From contig JAGGNK010003335.1 of the NCBI GenBank assembly GCA_017590115.1, positions 2,108,001-2,172,000 on the forward strand: a stretch of DNA of 64,000 nt, given 5' to 3'. Both the position numbers and the translations under genes were made by a program. Shown in pieces: positions 24,670 through 38,100 of this stretch. This DNA is from Montifringilla adamsi (lineage: Eukaryota; Chordata; Aves; Passeriformes; Passeridae). The notes under the pieces were generated by a model. That model saw only the letters and a list, made by a program, of their open reading frames with translations. It was not told the DNA's origin and did not search any database. The stretch's first letter is position 1. Each line of letters begins with the position of its first letter.

Positions 24670-27600
24670 CCTTTCAGTTTCTGCCTTCTCTGGATTCATA
24701 ACAAGAAGATGTGCTCAATTACTGTAGTTTATTCACATAAGAAAAACACTGTCTTAATGAGAGCAAAATTAGTAACAGAACACCTCACCAACTAGAAAAA
24801 CACTTGTTTTTTCCATGTTCAAGTCTATATAATTTTTTCTCGTGCAGGCTAAACTTTAAAATTACATCTATCAGAACCAAAGGAATATTTAAAATGCCAG
24901 TTCTAATTTTTTGTATGATAAACCAGGTCTTAATTTTTCTGCATTCTGACCACGTTCCAAAAAACCTGCCTATCAGTGGCAACTGTGTCTGTATGAAATA
25001 ACCATAATAAATATTAAAATTTTGAAAAAAAATTCAATAAGGAAAGGAAGCTAGTTGATATGAATCTGAATTTTCATTCACTGTTGCTTCTGTATTTAAT
25101 ATTGCTGCTAAATTTGCACAATTTGATTCCATAATTTAGAGTTTACAGCCCAAAACAGGATAAAAATCATAACTGTTTGCATTTTTGGTGTATTTATGAA
25201 GGTCTCTATGGGAAACAGTGTATAAAGAAATTGTCACTACCCCCTATATTCTGTGTATTCATTAATATATTGGTCTGATGCGATACTGTCCTGCAGGAAA
25301 TTTGGTTTTGAGCTGACAGTGATACTTAAATCCCATTTCCCTCACCATGCTCCTAAGGCTATGTGCTGTAACAGCTGTGTCAGATTAAACATCCACAGCT
25401 GGAACCAACAACAGGAGCATCACCAGCAGCCCTGCTGGGACAGAACGTGTTCTGGGGGCCCACAGGCCCTGTCAACAGTGCAGCAAACAGGGTGAGGATT
25501 TGGCAGAACTGAGAGGAGGGCAGAGGAGAGAAAATAACTAAAATGGCAAAACCAGAGATTCAGTCCCTGCATGCCTTCCTTATGGCTGAGAGGACCCCAA
25601 TAAAACACTGCCACACATGCTAAAGCCAGGAGCTCATCAGCAGATAATATTTATTATACACATGTGAATTGCAATACAGGATTTTTAATCACTTTACAGG
25701 CAGTGTACTAGAAAGTGCCCATTTGTACCTGTACTAGTGAGCTGCACAGCTTAACTCATGTTTTGCATAAAATAAGGAATTTATTCCAACTCCAGAAAGT
25801 GATCATACAGCGTGACTGACATAACTCATGGTCTTCTCTTAAGGAGAAAAAAATCCTGTTAATACACCTCCACAAAATAAACAATATATGCTTCTACCCC
25901 TAGCCCTGCTTCCTCCCTGCAGACAGACTCAGCGTGTGGTTCCTGAGGAATTAGTTGTAGAAGAACTCCCCTGCTGACAGCAAAATGCCAAATGCACGTC
26001 CTGCACATGTAATGTGTCTGACATTTCCACATCTCACCAGGTTCATGTTCCTGACAAGTGCTTAAAAATATATGTCTTTTAAAAAGTGTTTTTATTGCTA
26101 CCTTCCTATCTCCACTTGATAATGTTTTAAAATCCTATTTTACTCATGGAAACACCTCCACATTTGTCCTTTGCTTTGAGTAGAAGTAATTGGTTTTTCA
26201 GGGTCAAATACCTTTTTGGAATCAGTGGTACATTTCAGGTGATGGATGGTATAAAAAGTGCAAATCTGATCTTCCTCAAACAAACAGAACTGTGAAAAAC
26301 TGAGAAGACTCAACATGATTGACACATTTAACATGGGCAGCACTGAAAATATTTTAACACCCTACCTTCTTTAATGTCGTTGTTCTTTGCAGTAGGAGAC
26401 CTTGGGAAAATCAGCAAAGCATTCAAATGTTAAAGGTATTTCTTCCCCACTTCTATTTTTTCCCCATGCCAGTATGAATTCCCAGTTGGGAACTTTCAAA
26501 AACTAAATGGGGATCTGGCACAGACACAGAACTGGTGCATCAGCTGCTGTAGTTGAGTCACCACAACAATTTCTCTTAAGAGCAGCAGACAGCATTTGCA
26601 AAAGTGCAGCACTAACACCTGCTGCACAGATTTTGTGTGCACCTTCCAGAAGTCTTTGGGCATTACACACAATGGGCATTGTATTAATTTTTCTCAGAAT
26701 TTTCCAAAGTGCTTCTGGAGAATAGGTCAGTGCTCAGCTTCAAAACGTGAATCATGCAAAGGGATTTTATCTCAATCACCTGGAGAGACCCTTGCTCTGT
26801 ACCTGGCATCGTGTAAAATAATTCTAATATGTATACATGCACCTACACACATTTACATTATATGGTTTATACTGGCTTTTGAATTCGAGTTTGAAATAAT
26901 TTCTCCTCATTAAATATTTTTGTCCAATAGTTATGATATTGCCAATGACAGTAACAGTCACTGATGCTAATGAAACTTTATGATTTTGCAGTGGGTTTCA
27001 TTAATTACTATAATTTCTTTTAGATATTCAATTGAATAAATAAAGAATCCTTGGAAACCTGCCACACACAATAAAAGTGACAAAGCCCAGAAAACCAGAA
27101 GAATTTTCAGCTCTGCTACAGAATAACTGCATGATTCAGTAAAGACATTTTTTCCTTGCTAAACTGTCAGTCTTGTAGTTTTTAACTTTGCCTGTCCCTG
27201 ATCATGATAAAAATAGATTTCAAGGAAAATTAGAGGGTTTTGAACCTCCTTGGTATCCAGTCAGAGAGGTCATCCCTGTTTCAAAGGAAGACAGACCTTG
27301 TTGGATGCAACACAGAACAGTGAGTTCTCTGTAAATCCCTGCTATCTGACCCAGCCAAAACTACTCATTTTTCCTTCTAGCTCACAATATACACTGACAG
27401 AGTTATAAGGAGAATGGCAAACACTGTCATCAAAATATTTCTCACTTGAACTGAAATCACAATATTTCAAACTATTTCTCATGAATCAATAAGAGACATG
27501 AAGTTTATAATCCCACTTAGCAGAAAATAACCCAGCTCAATGCCCTTGAAAGAAAAGCAAATATGAGAGAGGACAGAGTGACTTCAGACTGGCCTCAGGT

Positions 27601-28234
27601 TCAAGACCAAGACAGCATCACACTGAAGACAAGCTCTTCAGGAGCTGAATTCCTTTTTTCCCCTCTCAGGATCCAATGTTTGGTACATCAATCCCTGTTC
27701 TGAAGTGCTCACCTTCCAGACTACCACTCTGACTCACCAGCTAGACTCAGCTTGTGATTGTTCTTGGCTACAGACACCAGGACTTAGCCTTCATTGTGCA
27801 TATTTTTTATTCCTGCTTTTTTAACTCAGAAACACCTTCTGGATCAACCTGTTCTAGAAGTTTACCACAAGTTTTATTTGTTAATAAATTTTTCATAACT
27901 GACTGATTCCAGGCTCTCTGTCACTTTTGGGACTGTGAATAATCTAAAACTGAGATGAGGTTAATAAAGTTTATTTATCTGATCTGTCTTGTCAATCTGT
28001 TTGTGTGCTGGAGACAGTGTACCCACTCAACTAGTTCTGAAGCTACCAAAATGATCAAATGTTCACCTCTTAACATATACTCAGGACATTCAAACACTAT
28101 CATATTTGAACTGTATCCTATAATTGCAGAAGACAAAAAGTGAAGTTATTTTTGAGATTTTTTCTGATAAATTTTGACTTCATTAGTCTCCTACTGTGCT
28201 TACTACATCCCCAAAACCATCTTACTGTATTCTG

Positions 28235-28256
28235 TAAATAAATAAATAAATAAATA
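28235..28256. repeat. (TAAA)n microsatellite
   Basis: Five full TAAA units plus a partial unit, uninterrupted. It is a plain tetranucleotide microsatellite. Confidence 0.9.
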
Positions 28257-30571
28257 CAATCAGTTTTATCACTCCTAATGGTCACAGTCTCAGGCCAGGT
28301 AGTAGATCCCACACTAGCACTACACTGGTGCACAGGTGTCACTTCTGCCTTATTTTGCACAGTCTAGTCCTGCTGCATGCAGCATGATATTGCAGCAATT
28401 TGCATTATGATATTACATCATGTATCCCAGCTACAGGAAAGAGATTTTGCACACCACAGGACTCTCAAGAACTAAAAGAATTAATTTCTCTTCCTACATT
28501 CTCCTCTTTTCTTTTTAATATTAAAGGCGTGTATTTCTTATAAGGCTTAAATGTAACTGATTTATTTTAAATTTTTAAGTTATATCTTTGATTCCTTTAA
28601 ATTATTATCTCAATTTGAGCAATATCTTCCCTTGCAATTACATTACTGTAAATATTATACTTTATTGCTGACTGCACATTAAACTGCTTCATTTTGTTAC
28701 AAAGTTCTCAAAGTCTAAAAAATTTCTTAAACTCTTATCTAGCTAACAGATTGAATCGTGATTGTGGAACAGATTGAAATCTCCATAATGGGAGATCATA
28801 TTAAAATTCCTCTGTAAGTCTGCTACTGCTTAAATGAACTCTTTAAGATGCAGGGGAATACAACTGTGGGGGAGCAGGAGAGAAAGAAGTGAACTGGAGA
28901 GTTCAGCAAGAGAAAGGAACACAGCACCTAAGATACCCAGACTTGTTGACAAGGGAGCTAAAAACACAGTGAAGGAAAAGCTGAGATTAATTTATTTGTT
29001 TTAACCAGAGGATGATAAAGAGCACCTGTCTGCTTGACTCAGGGATCAACATGGAAAACACAAGCCTACCTGGCTGAGAAATTCTGGCTAAGATCAGACA
29101 CAGCAAACCTGTCTTGCTGTGCCCCTGCACGCATCTAACAGCACTCACAGACCTGCTGAAGGGGAGACAAACCAACGCAGGAACTTCTTTTGTATTTTCA
29201 TTTCATTCCTTCTTTTCCCTGTTTTATTTACTAACATCAGGATGACTAAGTCACACAGAGTCAGTGCCAGTGGAAATTCAGATGGTAACATGTAAATGAT
29301 TTTTTTTTGTGCTCCATGTTCAAGATGCCACTTAAAGACTGCTCTAGGCACTCACATTCCCTACACAGCATGTGAACACCGCAGTGACAGGCCTTGAGTC
29401 AGGCACAGAAAGAGGATTTCAGGAGGACAGCTGAGACATTTCCACACACAGGTTACCAACATCCATCCCCAAGTGACTGTAACTAAAAACAGAGCGAGGG
29501 AAAACACCCACAGCTCACTAAGTAAAGCCTAGGAAATCAGCTCCAAGAATCAGGACCAAGGATTACATAAAGGCTTTGACAATCAACATGTTTGAAAAAG
29601 GAAAATAAAAGCAAATTGGTGAGAGGAGCAAGAGAAACATTGCACTCGATGCTCAGGATTTCTTCTGGGTAGTCTGTGAGACAGCCTTGACTGTGGAACC
29701 AGGTGCGCCCAAACTGCCCAGAATGATAGCACCAAACAAACTGGAAACAGCTTTCTAACAGTGAAAACCAATCAACCAAAACTTCATTGTGCCTGTAACA
29801 CTCAATCCTTTTTCCTTTTCTTCCACACAGAGCGAGGCTGTTGTACTCTGTCTTTGTCCCGACTCCACCAGTGTGATAATGTGATGTTGCTCTAATTTAA
29901 CCTCATTATTCTTTTGTCTTTCCCAAAGCGAAATGCCACTTCTCTTCTTCCCTTTGAGGCTTATCTCAGACAAATGTCTTTGCTCTTAATGAGACCAATC
30001 CATATGTTTGCTCCTGCATATTGTGTTCAGTTAATGGGAAGATTTTTCTAACACCATAAAAACTCTTCTATTATTTGTCTCAGGCAGCTTTGTGTTCAGT
30101 AACTGCTGTAACTGTTACTTTTGACAAAATGTCCCACATCCAGTATGTTCTGCTTCTGAATAGTCATCCTTCCCTTGAACTCAAGGTTATTTATGTCCCT
30201 TCAGCATATGTATAGCTCCTTTCCTCAATTTACCTTATCAATGTCGATGTGTTTAAAAAACTAAATGTACAATGAAGGTGCTGATCAGGCAGCCTGCAGC
30301 AAAACACTACACATCAATTGATGCATTAAAGCTATAAGATAGGTTATCAACAATTACACTTTTAAATATTTGCTTTGCTGATTACCAATAAATCAACAGA
30401 TAGTCATTAGGAGAAATCTCATTGTTTACTTTTGCTGATTTCTAGCTAGTAATCAATGAACAAGAATGTAATTATGCATGCTAAATACTCAGGATTTTTT
30501 TTCAGCAAAAAGCAGAAATATGTATAAAAACAACATAAAAGCAACTATATTATTGTGAGTTTTATAAGTGT

Positions 30572-30585
30572 ACACACACACACAC
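30572..30585. repeat. (AC)n microsatellite
   Basis: Seven uninterrupted AC units. Short, probably of little consequence. Confidence 0.85.
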
Positions 30586-31684
30586 TATAAAAATACAAAA
30601 TTCACTGAAATTATTTGATCTTCTAATGTGTTATAGCTTAATGACTTCCTTGATTTAAACGTAGACTCCTGCAGCTCCAACAAGGTGCTCTGGCAGCCAG
30701 ACAAGACCCTGATATTGTCAGGTCTCTGATACACCCTGTTTCCATGCCATGCCACCTGGCACCAGGAGCTGCAGAACTGCGTGGCACAGACCAGCAGCCG
30801 TGCACTCCCCATGGCAGAACACGATTAATCCTGGGAAATATCTGGTGTTATCAGGCACCCCATGTGGATGCTGATGTTTGTTGCTGCCTTGCTCACAAAG
30901 GAATTCAGAGGAGCCCTAGTGGCTTACATAATATTCCTGATTTACTTTTAAAATCGATCTCCCAGCTCTGTAGGCAAAATACAAGACAGAACACAGGAGC
31001 TCACAGGATTGATTCAAACCCTTTGCACACAGGATGCAAAACAGCTGTTTTGCTTTAGATTATGGTGAACATGGGCCTGACAATTTAAATTCAATTTTAT
31101 CTTTTAAGCTTAAAAGCAGTGAGAAATGTCTTATGGGCACTGTTAATTCAGTTTTCTGTCAAGTCCTTTTCCCATCAGACAAATCTGAGTTCTCCCAAAC
31201 ACTCTGGCCCAGTGTAGTCTAACGACTACTGCATTTATTTTGAGCAAGTTTTCAATTTCTCATGGTAACATGCAACTGTGACAGGGTTTATTAAAACAAC
31301 TTCCTCTTTCCAATGGAATGAAATATGGAAAAAGAATACAAGCTTTTCACAAAGGGCTTAACACAATTATTAAAACATCCCCTTTTACCAAATTCCCTTG
31401 TTTCAGGCAGGCTTATGGAACTCATGCAATCACATTTTATTTTCCCAAGAAATAAGAGCTCAGACTAGAAGCTGGAGAATTCCTACTACAGTTTGAAAAC
31501 ATACATCATACAACAATTAACCCCTCTCACAGCCTCCCAGCATGGGCCTGCAGTAGCCATCCAGTAACCATAGCTACCCATTTCAATGGAAAGAAATTGC
31601 TACGAATAACAATGAAACCATAAAATATGTTCTGAAGAGCCACACCAAATCCTGAAAGGCAGGAAAACCTTCCCAATGCAAGGA

Positions 31685-31817
31685 AAAAGAACATTGGCAA
31701 AACATTTTGGCTTGATTTCCCACAGACCTATTTATCTTTTCAGTTACACATCCCAAATGCACACGTCGCCATCCATGTCGGATGGGACACCAAGAGGAGA
31801 ATTCACCACATTGTTAT
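31685..31817 (+). repeat. left copy of a ~132-bp direct repeat flanking an LTR-like block
   Basis: The copy begins AAAAGAACATTGGCAAAAC and ends CACCACATTGTTAT. Compared with the right copy (32349-32480) it shows about 12 mismatches and one 1-nt gap over 133 positions, roughly 90% identity by eye. The best-kept parts are the central ATTTATCTTTTCAG and the CCATCCATGTCGGATGGGAC block. The gap falls inside the only stretch that reads as protein, so a conserved reading frame is unlikely. Origin unknown: host duplication or part of a retroelement. Confidence 0.9.
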
Positions 31818-32349
31818 AGATGGATGATGAGATGACTGGCTCTTGCAATTAAGGATGAATATTGTGCAAATATTAAGAAAAGCTTTATTGATGTATAGTT
31901 ATGTTATTGCAGTTTAGATGTCCTCTGCTCTCCCCATAGTTCCCCTTTCCCCCTGTACTGTTGCCATCAGACAGCCTGGGCTGTCTAGGACAGGGAGAAG
32001 AAGGCGTGCACGTGTGTGCCTTGCATGGGGCAGTGGGGAATGGAAAAGCTTGGTGCTTAGGGGGTGGGCATGGCAACACCTGACTCCAGTCGAGCTACAA
32101 GAAAGCAATCTCCGCTGAAAAATGGCAAAGAAGAGCTGACTGACAGACTTTGGAGGGGCCAGGGCTGGCTGATGCAACCCCCAGGGGTATAAAAGACTGA
32201 GCACCCATCTTGAAGATGAACTGGCCACATGGTGTGCACGAGAGGCAGTTCCCAGCGCTGCAACTTTTTCCTTATGTAGTCCTTTTGTTGTACTTTTGTC
32301 AAGGTTTAATAAACCTTTTTAAATTTTCAAAGTGAGCAGTTGTTTCTCA
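31818..32349 (+). mobile_element. solo LTR-like block between direct repeats
   Basis: LTR signals in order on the + strand: a GC-rich U3-like part (about 31920-32185), TATAAAA at 32189-32195, a leader of about 110 bp, AATAAA at 32308-32313, and a short U5-like tail ending TTTCTCA at 32349. The 3' terminus meets the right flanking repeat exactly. The 5' end is uncertain. A TG start could be at 31812 (TGTTATAG), which would overlap the last six bases of the left repeat, or near 31888 (TGATGTATAG). The type resembles passerine ERV LTRs, from general knowledge. No gag, pol or env frame is present, and open frames of up to 104 codons inside it are by-products of its composition. On the minus strand an AATAAA at about 31882-31887 allows a less likely opposite orientation. 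Confidence 0.6.
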
Positions 32350-32480
32350 AAAGAACATAGGCAAAACATTTTGGCTTGATTTCCTACAGACCTATTTATC
32401 TTTTCAGTAACACATATCAAAAGCAATGTGGCCATCCATGTCGGATGGGACACCAACAGGAGAATTCACCAGACTGTTAT
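32349..32480 (+). repeat. right copy of the ~132-bp direct repeat
   Basis: Begins AAAAGAACATAGGCAAAAC immediately at the 3' end of the LTR-like block and ends CACCAGACTGTTAT. Similarity to the left side may continue weakly beyond 32480: TTGTCAGATAAATATCAAG here against TTGTGCAAATATTAAG at 31849-31864. That would make the duplicated unit longer and place the LTR start further right. Confidence 0.9.
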
Positions 32481-33381
32481 TGTCAGATAAATATCAAGAA
32501 ATTAACAATCTTTGTCATAATCCTCTTACATCAGGTATGTAAAATAACATCTCTGGCACAGAACATAAAGAGAATGAAGGAAACTGCGTGTTAGTGTCTT
32601 GTGAAATGCAGCACAGCACCAAATTCTCCATTGCAAATTCACGTCAAACATTCCGAAGCTAAAATTCTGCTCTGTTGCTGGCAGGCTGCCAGTTTGTACA
32701 GCAATTATCACTGCCGACCTTCCCTCGCACCTTGCACGTGTACCAAAGATGTGCCACGCACACAAAGACCAGCTGATTCTCCCCAATACAACGTGGGAGG
32801 GACAGGAACATTTACAACTTGTTAATTACTTACTTACAGAGTGATTTTAGTATTTTTAATCCTGTTTATGTATGGAACAGACACCACGTTCTGAGGCAGT
32901 GAACCTTTTGTTACAAATAGCAACAGGCCCCTAACAGTGCTGCCTTTAAAGCCTGTGCATCTGGGAAAAAACAGCAGTTTATCATCTGGCATCCCCATAC
33001 AGTTTAATCTCTGACTAATACAGAAGTTGCAGTACTGCTGTCTCATGTGCAGCCCAGCACTTAGTGATCAGATGAGATTTTTTGATGTTATTATAAAGAA
33101 CAGTGCTGGGAAATACTCTATATTTGGGATTTATTTCAGAATGGTGGGTCTGTCCTTTGCTACTCATGCTGGTGGAATAACCTGCAGCAGTTACGATGGA
33201 CCAAGCAATGATTTGCGTTCTGAACAGATGAGAAGTTCCAAAAATGGTATCCAAACACTCAGTAACAGAAGTGCCTGTACTCAGGTCAAGATGATTAGGA
33301 TTTAAGGAAACAAATTACAGGTCTCACATAAATTAATGATCTCCTTTCCATGTCACAAGGAGATTATTAATGCAGACTTGT
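32481..33381. other. AT-rich non-coding block
   Basis: No gene recognised. Short overlapping open frames up to 92 codons (33027-33305 +) show no domain. Confidence 0.5.
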
Positions 33382-33475
33382 AGAACAATTAAGTTTGAAA
33401 GGGACCTCTTGAGGTCATCCAGTACAACGCTCTGACCTCAAAAGCCAGTCTTGAAGTTACATAAGGTTAACTCCT
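33382..33475 (-). mobile_element. old CR1 LINE 3'-end remnant
   Basis: On the + strand AGAACAATTAAGTTTGAAAG is followed by GGACCTCTTGAGGTCATCC and AGTACAACGCTCTGACC. This is the diverged reverse complement of a CR1 3' end, in the GAGGTCATCCAGTCCAACC style of older avian subfamilies. It is 5'-truncated, and weaker similarity may reach about 33520. Confidence 0.7.
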
Positions 33476-35106
33476 CACTCAGTTCATTCTTGAATACCAC
33501 ATTTTGCAACCTCAGATATCTATTTCTGGTGCCTCAAATAGGAGCAGAAGGAGAAGGAGGTGAGCTGATAGCCCCCACCTTTGCTACTGATGACATAAGA
33601 GGTGTAAATTTTGCTGGCACAAGCACATGGGATCCACATGCAGACTTCAGCAACAATCAGTGTTCTACCCTATGTACATTATGTTTCTATGTTCAGATAA
33701 ATTATGCAATGTGCCTTTATGTGAATAATGGAGATTATTTCTAGAACTTAGAAGTTTTTTATTTACCAAAATCCATATGAAATAGCTGACAGCAAGGCAC
33801 AATGTTCAAGTGACTCCAGCATCAGAGCTTCAGGCATTGGAATAAACGTTTCTCTTTGTCAGAGCTGGTGTGATCATAACTTGTAAATCAGGAACACTGT
33901 TTCAAAGCATGTTTACTGAGTGATGAAATCACATCTTCCTGGTAACCCCAAGCATGTCATTTATCTATTTATCTCCATCAGAAGAAAGCCTTTAATGAAC
34001 ATAAAGGAAGTGTCACCACTTATCACTAACAAGAAATCTGCTAGCAATCCTGCCTCTCCCTGTCTGAGTGTGACATGGAGGGGAAAGAAGGGAAGTGTAA
34101 GCATATATTAATATGAACATATCTAAAAGCAATAGTTGCCACTTTCACACACTAAAATATCTTTTAAAAGTGTGAGTTAGAAATAAAGATTTGCCTTCTC
34201 CACGTATTATGTTTTTAGCAACTCTTGCACATTAACTAATATTCTGTTTTCAATTTTCTATTGGTATGTAAATGCAAATCTTGCATTTTTTCAAAATTAA
34301 CTATTACATTTGCAAGGAACTGTAAATTGTAATACCGACATTTCTTTGAGGTCAGATTTTTTTTTTTTCCTTTAGAAAGAAATGAAGCAATAGTAATTTG
34401 TCACATGTCTTGACTGAAGTATGTGCTGCTTACACCAACACAGAGCAGCAGGAGCGCTGTGCCTGAAGTACTCCCTCCTATTACTACTTGCCAGGTAAAA
34501 TTTATAATACATCAAGACAAAATTTAAAAGTAAGATTGAACAACCTCACCGAGCTATGGAACTCCAGGGTTACAGATGTTAAAGTACAGACAAATTGGGA
34601 AGAATGATAATTAAAGTTACAGTTCTACAAAACATATTAAACTGTCAAAAGCCTACTCAGGCAACTTCATAGGAGTATTGTAAATAGCAACATTCTAGAA
34701 AAAAAAATCTGCTGAGGATATTTGAAAGCTCAAAGTGTAGTACACAGTCTACAACATAACTGAGTGCATGAACACCTCAGTGCAACATAGAAAATTTAAA
34801 AAAATAACAATAACAAAACCCCAAAACCCACAAAAAATTCTGCCAAGAAAAACCCCATCCCAACCCAACTTCAGGAATAAAGCATCTTGGATGAACTTAA
34901 GATCTGGCAGGTAGTTAAGACTCACAAGGATCAAATATCCTATGCTTCCAGGGTTCTGGAGCACCAAAAAACTAGTGTAGATAAAGCTACTTTAGGCAGC
35001 ACTATCCAGGAAGGGCCAATGCTGTCCTTAAAAGCAGCCAAGAGAATGATTTATGTGCTTTGCTTGTGCACTAAACTAAAGAACCATATATATGGTATTC
35101 CCAGGG

Positions 35107-35180
35107 GAAAAAAAACCCCAAACACAACCAAAAAACCCAAATCAAACAAACAACAGCAACAAAAAAAAAACATAAAAAAA
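35107..35180. repeat. A/C-rich low-complexity tract
   Basis: A run of A broken by short C blocks and CAA units. A similar tract lies 240 bp upstream (34798-34865). Such tracts can be decayed retroposon tails, but no body is recognisable upstream of either. Confidence 0.65.
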
Positions 35181-38100
35181 TCCTAATACCTCAGTACTCT
35201 TTCCATCAATATATGTACTGGTTTCTTTCAACACAGTTCTGTTCACTTTTGATTAATTTTCAGCTCTAGAGTATTAATTGTTGAGTGCCTTAAGTGGCTG
35301 ATTAGAATCCAATACAAAGTGTATGCTGCACCCCTTTCCAACAAATTCTTCAGTTTATTGAAGGAGGAATTACTTTAAACATCTGCTGGAATACATTTAG
35401 CACGCAGTCTATATCTTGTGTATGTTTACCATGGATTACACCTACACACTGTGGTCACTCAGCAGAGCAGGACTTGTTCTGCAGAGCAGATTCAGGGCCC
35501 TTTGCCTGCCCTTCCACAGGCATTTGGGAACACTCAGCACCTCCTCACCCTACACCAGCCTTTGAGCAGGTGAACCACGCTGAGCAATGCAAAGCACTGC
35601 AAAGGCAGCAGATTCTGTGAGGTGGGCATAAACAATTCATAGAGGACATGCACATCTCGTATTTAACAACGCAAATTCACTAAAACCACAGCTTGGCTTT
35701 TCTTTAATGGAATTTGTTTTTCATGTCAGGGTGCTTGCAGCACACATTGGTGCTGGTTTTCAGCTAGCAAAGAAGTGTCGCAGAGTTTATTCCTATCCAA
35801 CATTCAACGATGCACCCGTTAAAGAGCCTAACTTACTTGAATTCTGCATTTTCGTATTATTCATCAAAGAACGGAAAGGACACATCAGAAATATTAAGAA
35901 TTTGAAAAAAACCCATTGTTCTTAACTACTTGCTCTCTTTAGGAAGCACACTCAGGATAATACACTTCAGTGCATTTTTGGCCATGCAACCTTTTCCCAT
36001 AATGGAAGAAAAACTTTGTGTTTGCATCCTTCAGTTATGAAAAAGCAACAGTTTAAACCCAATCTAATTTTACCGCCTCTTTAATTGCACCTTCTGGTGC
36101 CTCAAGCCTGAGAAGTGATTTACGTTTAAGCTGATAGGTTCAAACACTGCTTCAACAAATTAATGACTGAGAATTACCCACTCACTGAACCAGAGCCAGG
36201 GTTTGCTGACACTCACAAACCTGTGCCTGGGAGACACTGCTGCACAGGAGCAGCAGCTGAGCTCTGCCACACAGCACCCAGCTAGCAGATGTCACTGGGG
36301 AGTCAAAAAATGCAAGGTGAAATAGAAAAAAAAAATAACCTCGACTTTTGATAGTTGGAGCTTATCAAAATGCAAATAATGAAATCAGATTGTTTATTTA
36401 TTTTTAGCCCATATCCCTCAATATGAAATTCAGCTTAATTACCTTATGTCTCTGACAGTAATAATTGCCACATACAAGATACAGAGGAAAAGGAGACATG
36501 CAGTTACTATGGAGGAAAGAGAAAAGCTGACAGAGATCAGGTTCAAAAGTTTAAGTCTTTCTGGGAATTCATAAAGTTACATTCTGTACGTTTTTCTATT
36601 AGAAACAACACAGGAATAGAACTCTTTGCATATATATCTGAAAAACAAAACTGAAGTTCTGTTACACATTGCCCCCCAGCTAAAATAAGTGCTCCTCTGT
36701 CACTATTCAGTGGAACCTCTTCAAGAGTTGTGCCTGTGTTTCTCTGCTCTAAGCAAGCAAGGCAAGGAGGGTTTCTCTCAGCACAGGCTCTCACAGCACA
36801 GCTCAACACCAGGTTCAGGTTAGAAAGAAGCAAGAACTAAAGAAGAATTAAAGCAGGTATTTCTATGTTGAGAACAATGAAGGAAAAGGAATTTCCAAAT
36901 GCTAATTTGATTGTCATGTAAAACAATGGTCATAAGCATAAACCTGGACAGGGAACCAAATTTAGAACTTCATTTAAATTAATTAAAAGCTGAACACGGA
37001 ATTCAACTACATGCACAAATTCAGCATACAAAACCACGTTTTTCTGTATTAATTTGATGAAGAAAACAGAGCTAGAAAGATTGTAGCAGCTGTTTTTACA
37101 TAACATTTCTTGATTCGTATTAAGCAGCTCAGGTGCTTAGATTTTTAGTGATTTCAGATATTGTCTACACAGATCTCCATAAGTATTTGTGTGTCTCTGT
37201 ACCCACATCTAAGAGGTATTTCTTTCCTTTCCCTTTATTTCACATTTAACTTTGAGACAATTTGATTTCTTCTATCACCACAGATTTGGAAGGACAGATC
37301 TGAAATAGCATGGTAAAGGGAGGCAAATATAATTTATGTTTTTTGTAACTGTTAACATCTGCAGTGCTTTTCACATTATTACTGCTTCATTAACTAAGCA
37401 GCAGCACTGTATTAACCACTCTGGGAAGTACACATGCCTGACATGACATTGCTTCCTGACACTACACTTGGCCATCTGAGTCACCTGAGATGGAATGCCA
37501 ATAACGCACATCACACAAGTGACTCAGAAAATGCAGAAATCGATACAAACACATCAGCCCTATCTATCTTCCTTATCTAAATCTATCCTTATCCCTCTTA
37601 TTCCTAAATCTACACAAAATATGTTTATCTCAATTCTACCTCTGCAGAATTTGCATCTTAGAGCCTTTATTGCATGTAGCACCACTGCACAACCAGGACA
37701 CTTATGGCTTTGATTTCCTGGTTTAGTCTCAATTTCCTCCTGTATTCAAGGGACTGTTGATACAAAGCCCAACTTTAAGCTGCAGAAATGCTGATATCAG
37801 CCTGTAAGACATGCAGCTCTCATGTTGTTTACAAAATTTAAATTAGACAATGCTCAGAAACCAACCTAGAGTGAAGCCAGTTGTGATTCAGATCCAAAAG
37901 GGGAGAATTCAATCCTTACTGCCATGAGTACAAGACAAGAAGTTTGACTGCAAGTGCAGCGCTGCTATTTTGATAAGGCTTTCTGTGACAATGAGGAGTG
38001 ATGGTGACTAAACCAAGACATGCCTTTTATTACTCTGAAAATGTCAATTCAGAGACTAAAGCAGGCACTTGCTCAATCTCAGCACGTGGCTGCTCAGCCT

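Larger units (their letters stand above)
24251..31684. other. AT-rich non-coding block
   Basis: No gene recognised. GC-richer islands occur at about 25370-25610 and 30660-31050. The latter holds a 104-codon ATG-started frame at 30744-31058 (+) with no known domain. Simple repeats are listed separately. An A/C-rich tract followed by 13 T and CCTTTCAG lies at 24600-24677. It resembles a splice acceptor, but no coherent exon follows. Confidence 0.55.

Noticed and set aside
24655..24720. T13-CCTTTCAG as a splice acceptor with a following exon
   Set aside because: The downstream sequence reads only about a dozen codons before a stop and has no donor.
31776..31790. IHVGWD in the left flanking repeat as a CRIB (Cdc42/Rac-binding) motif
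   Set aside because: Only a few residues agree with the CRIB core, the flanking conserved residues are missing, and the phase is not kept between the two repeat copies.
31914..32302. Open frames inside the LTR-like block as retroviral genes
   Set aside because: They lie within the U3 and leader parts, match no gag, pol or env feature, and several overlap on both strands.
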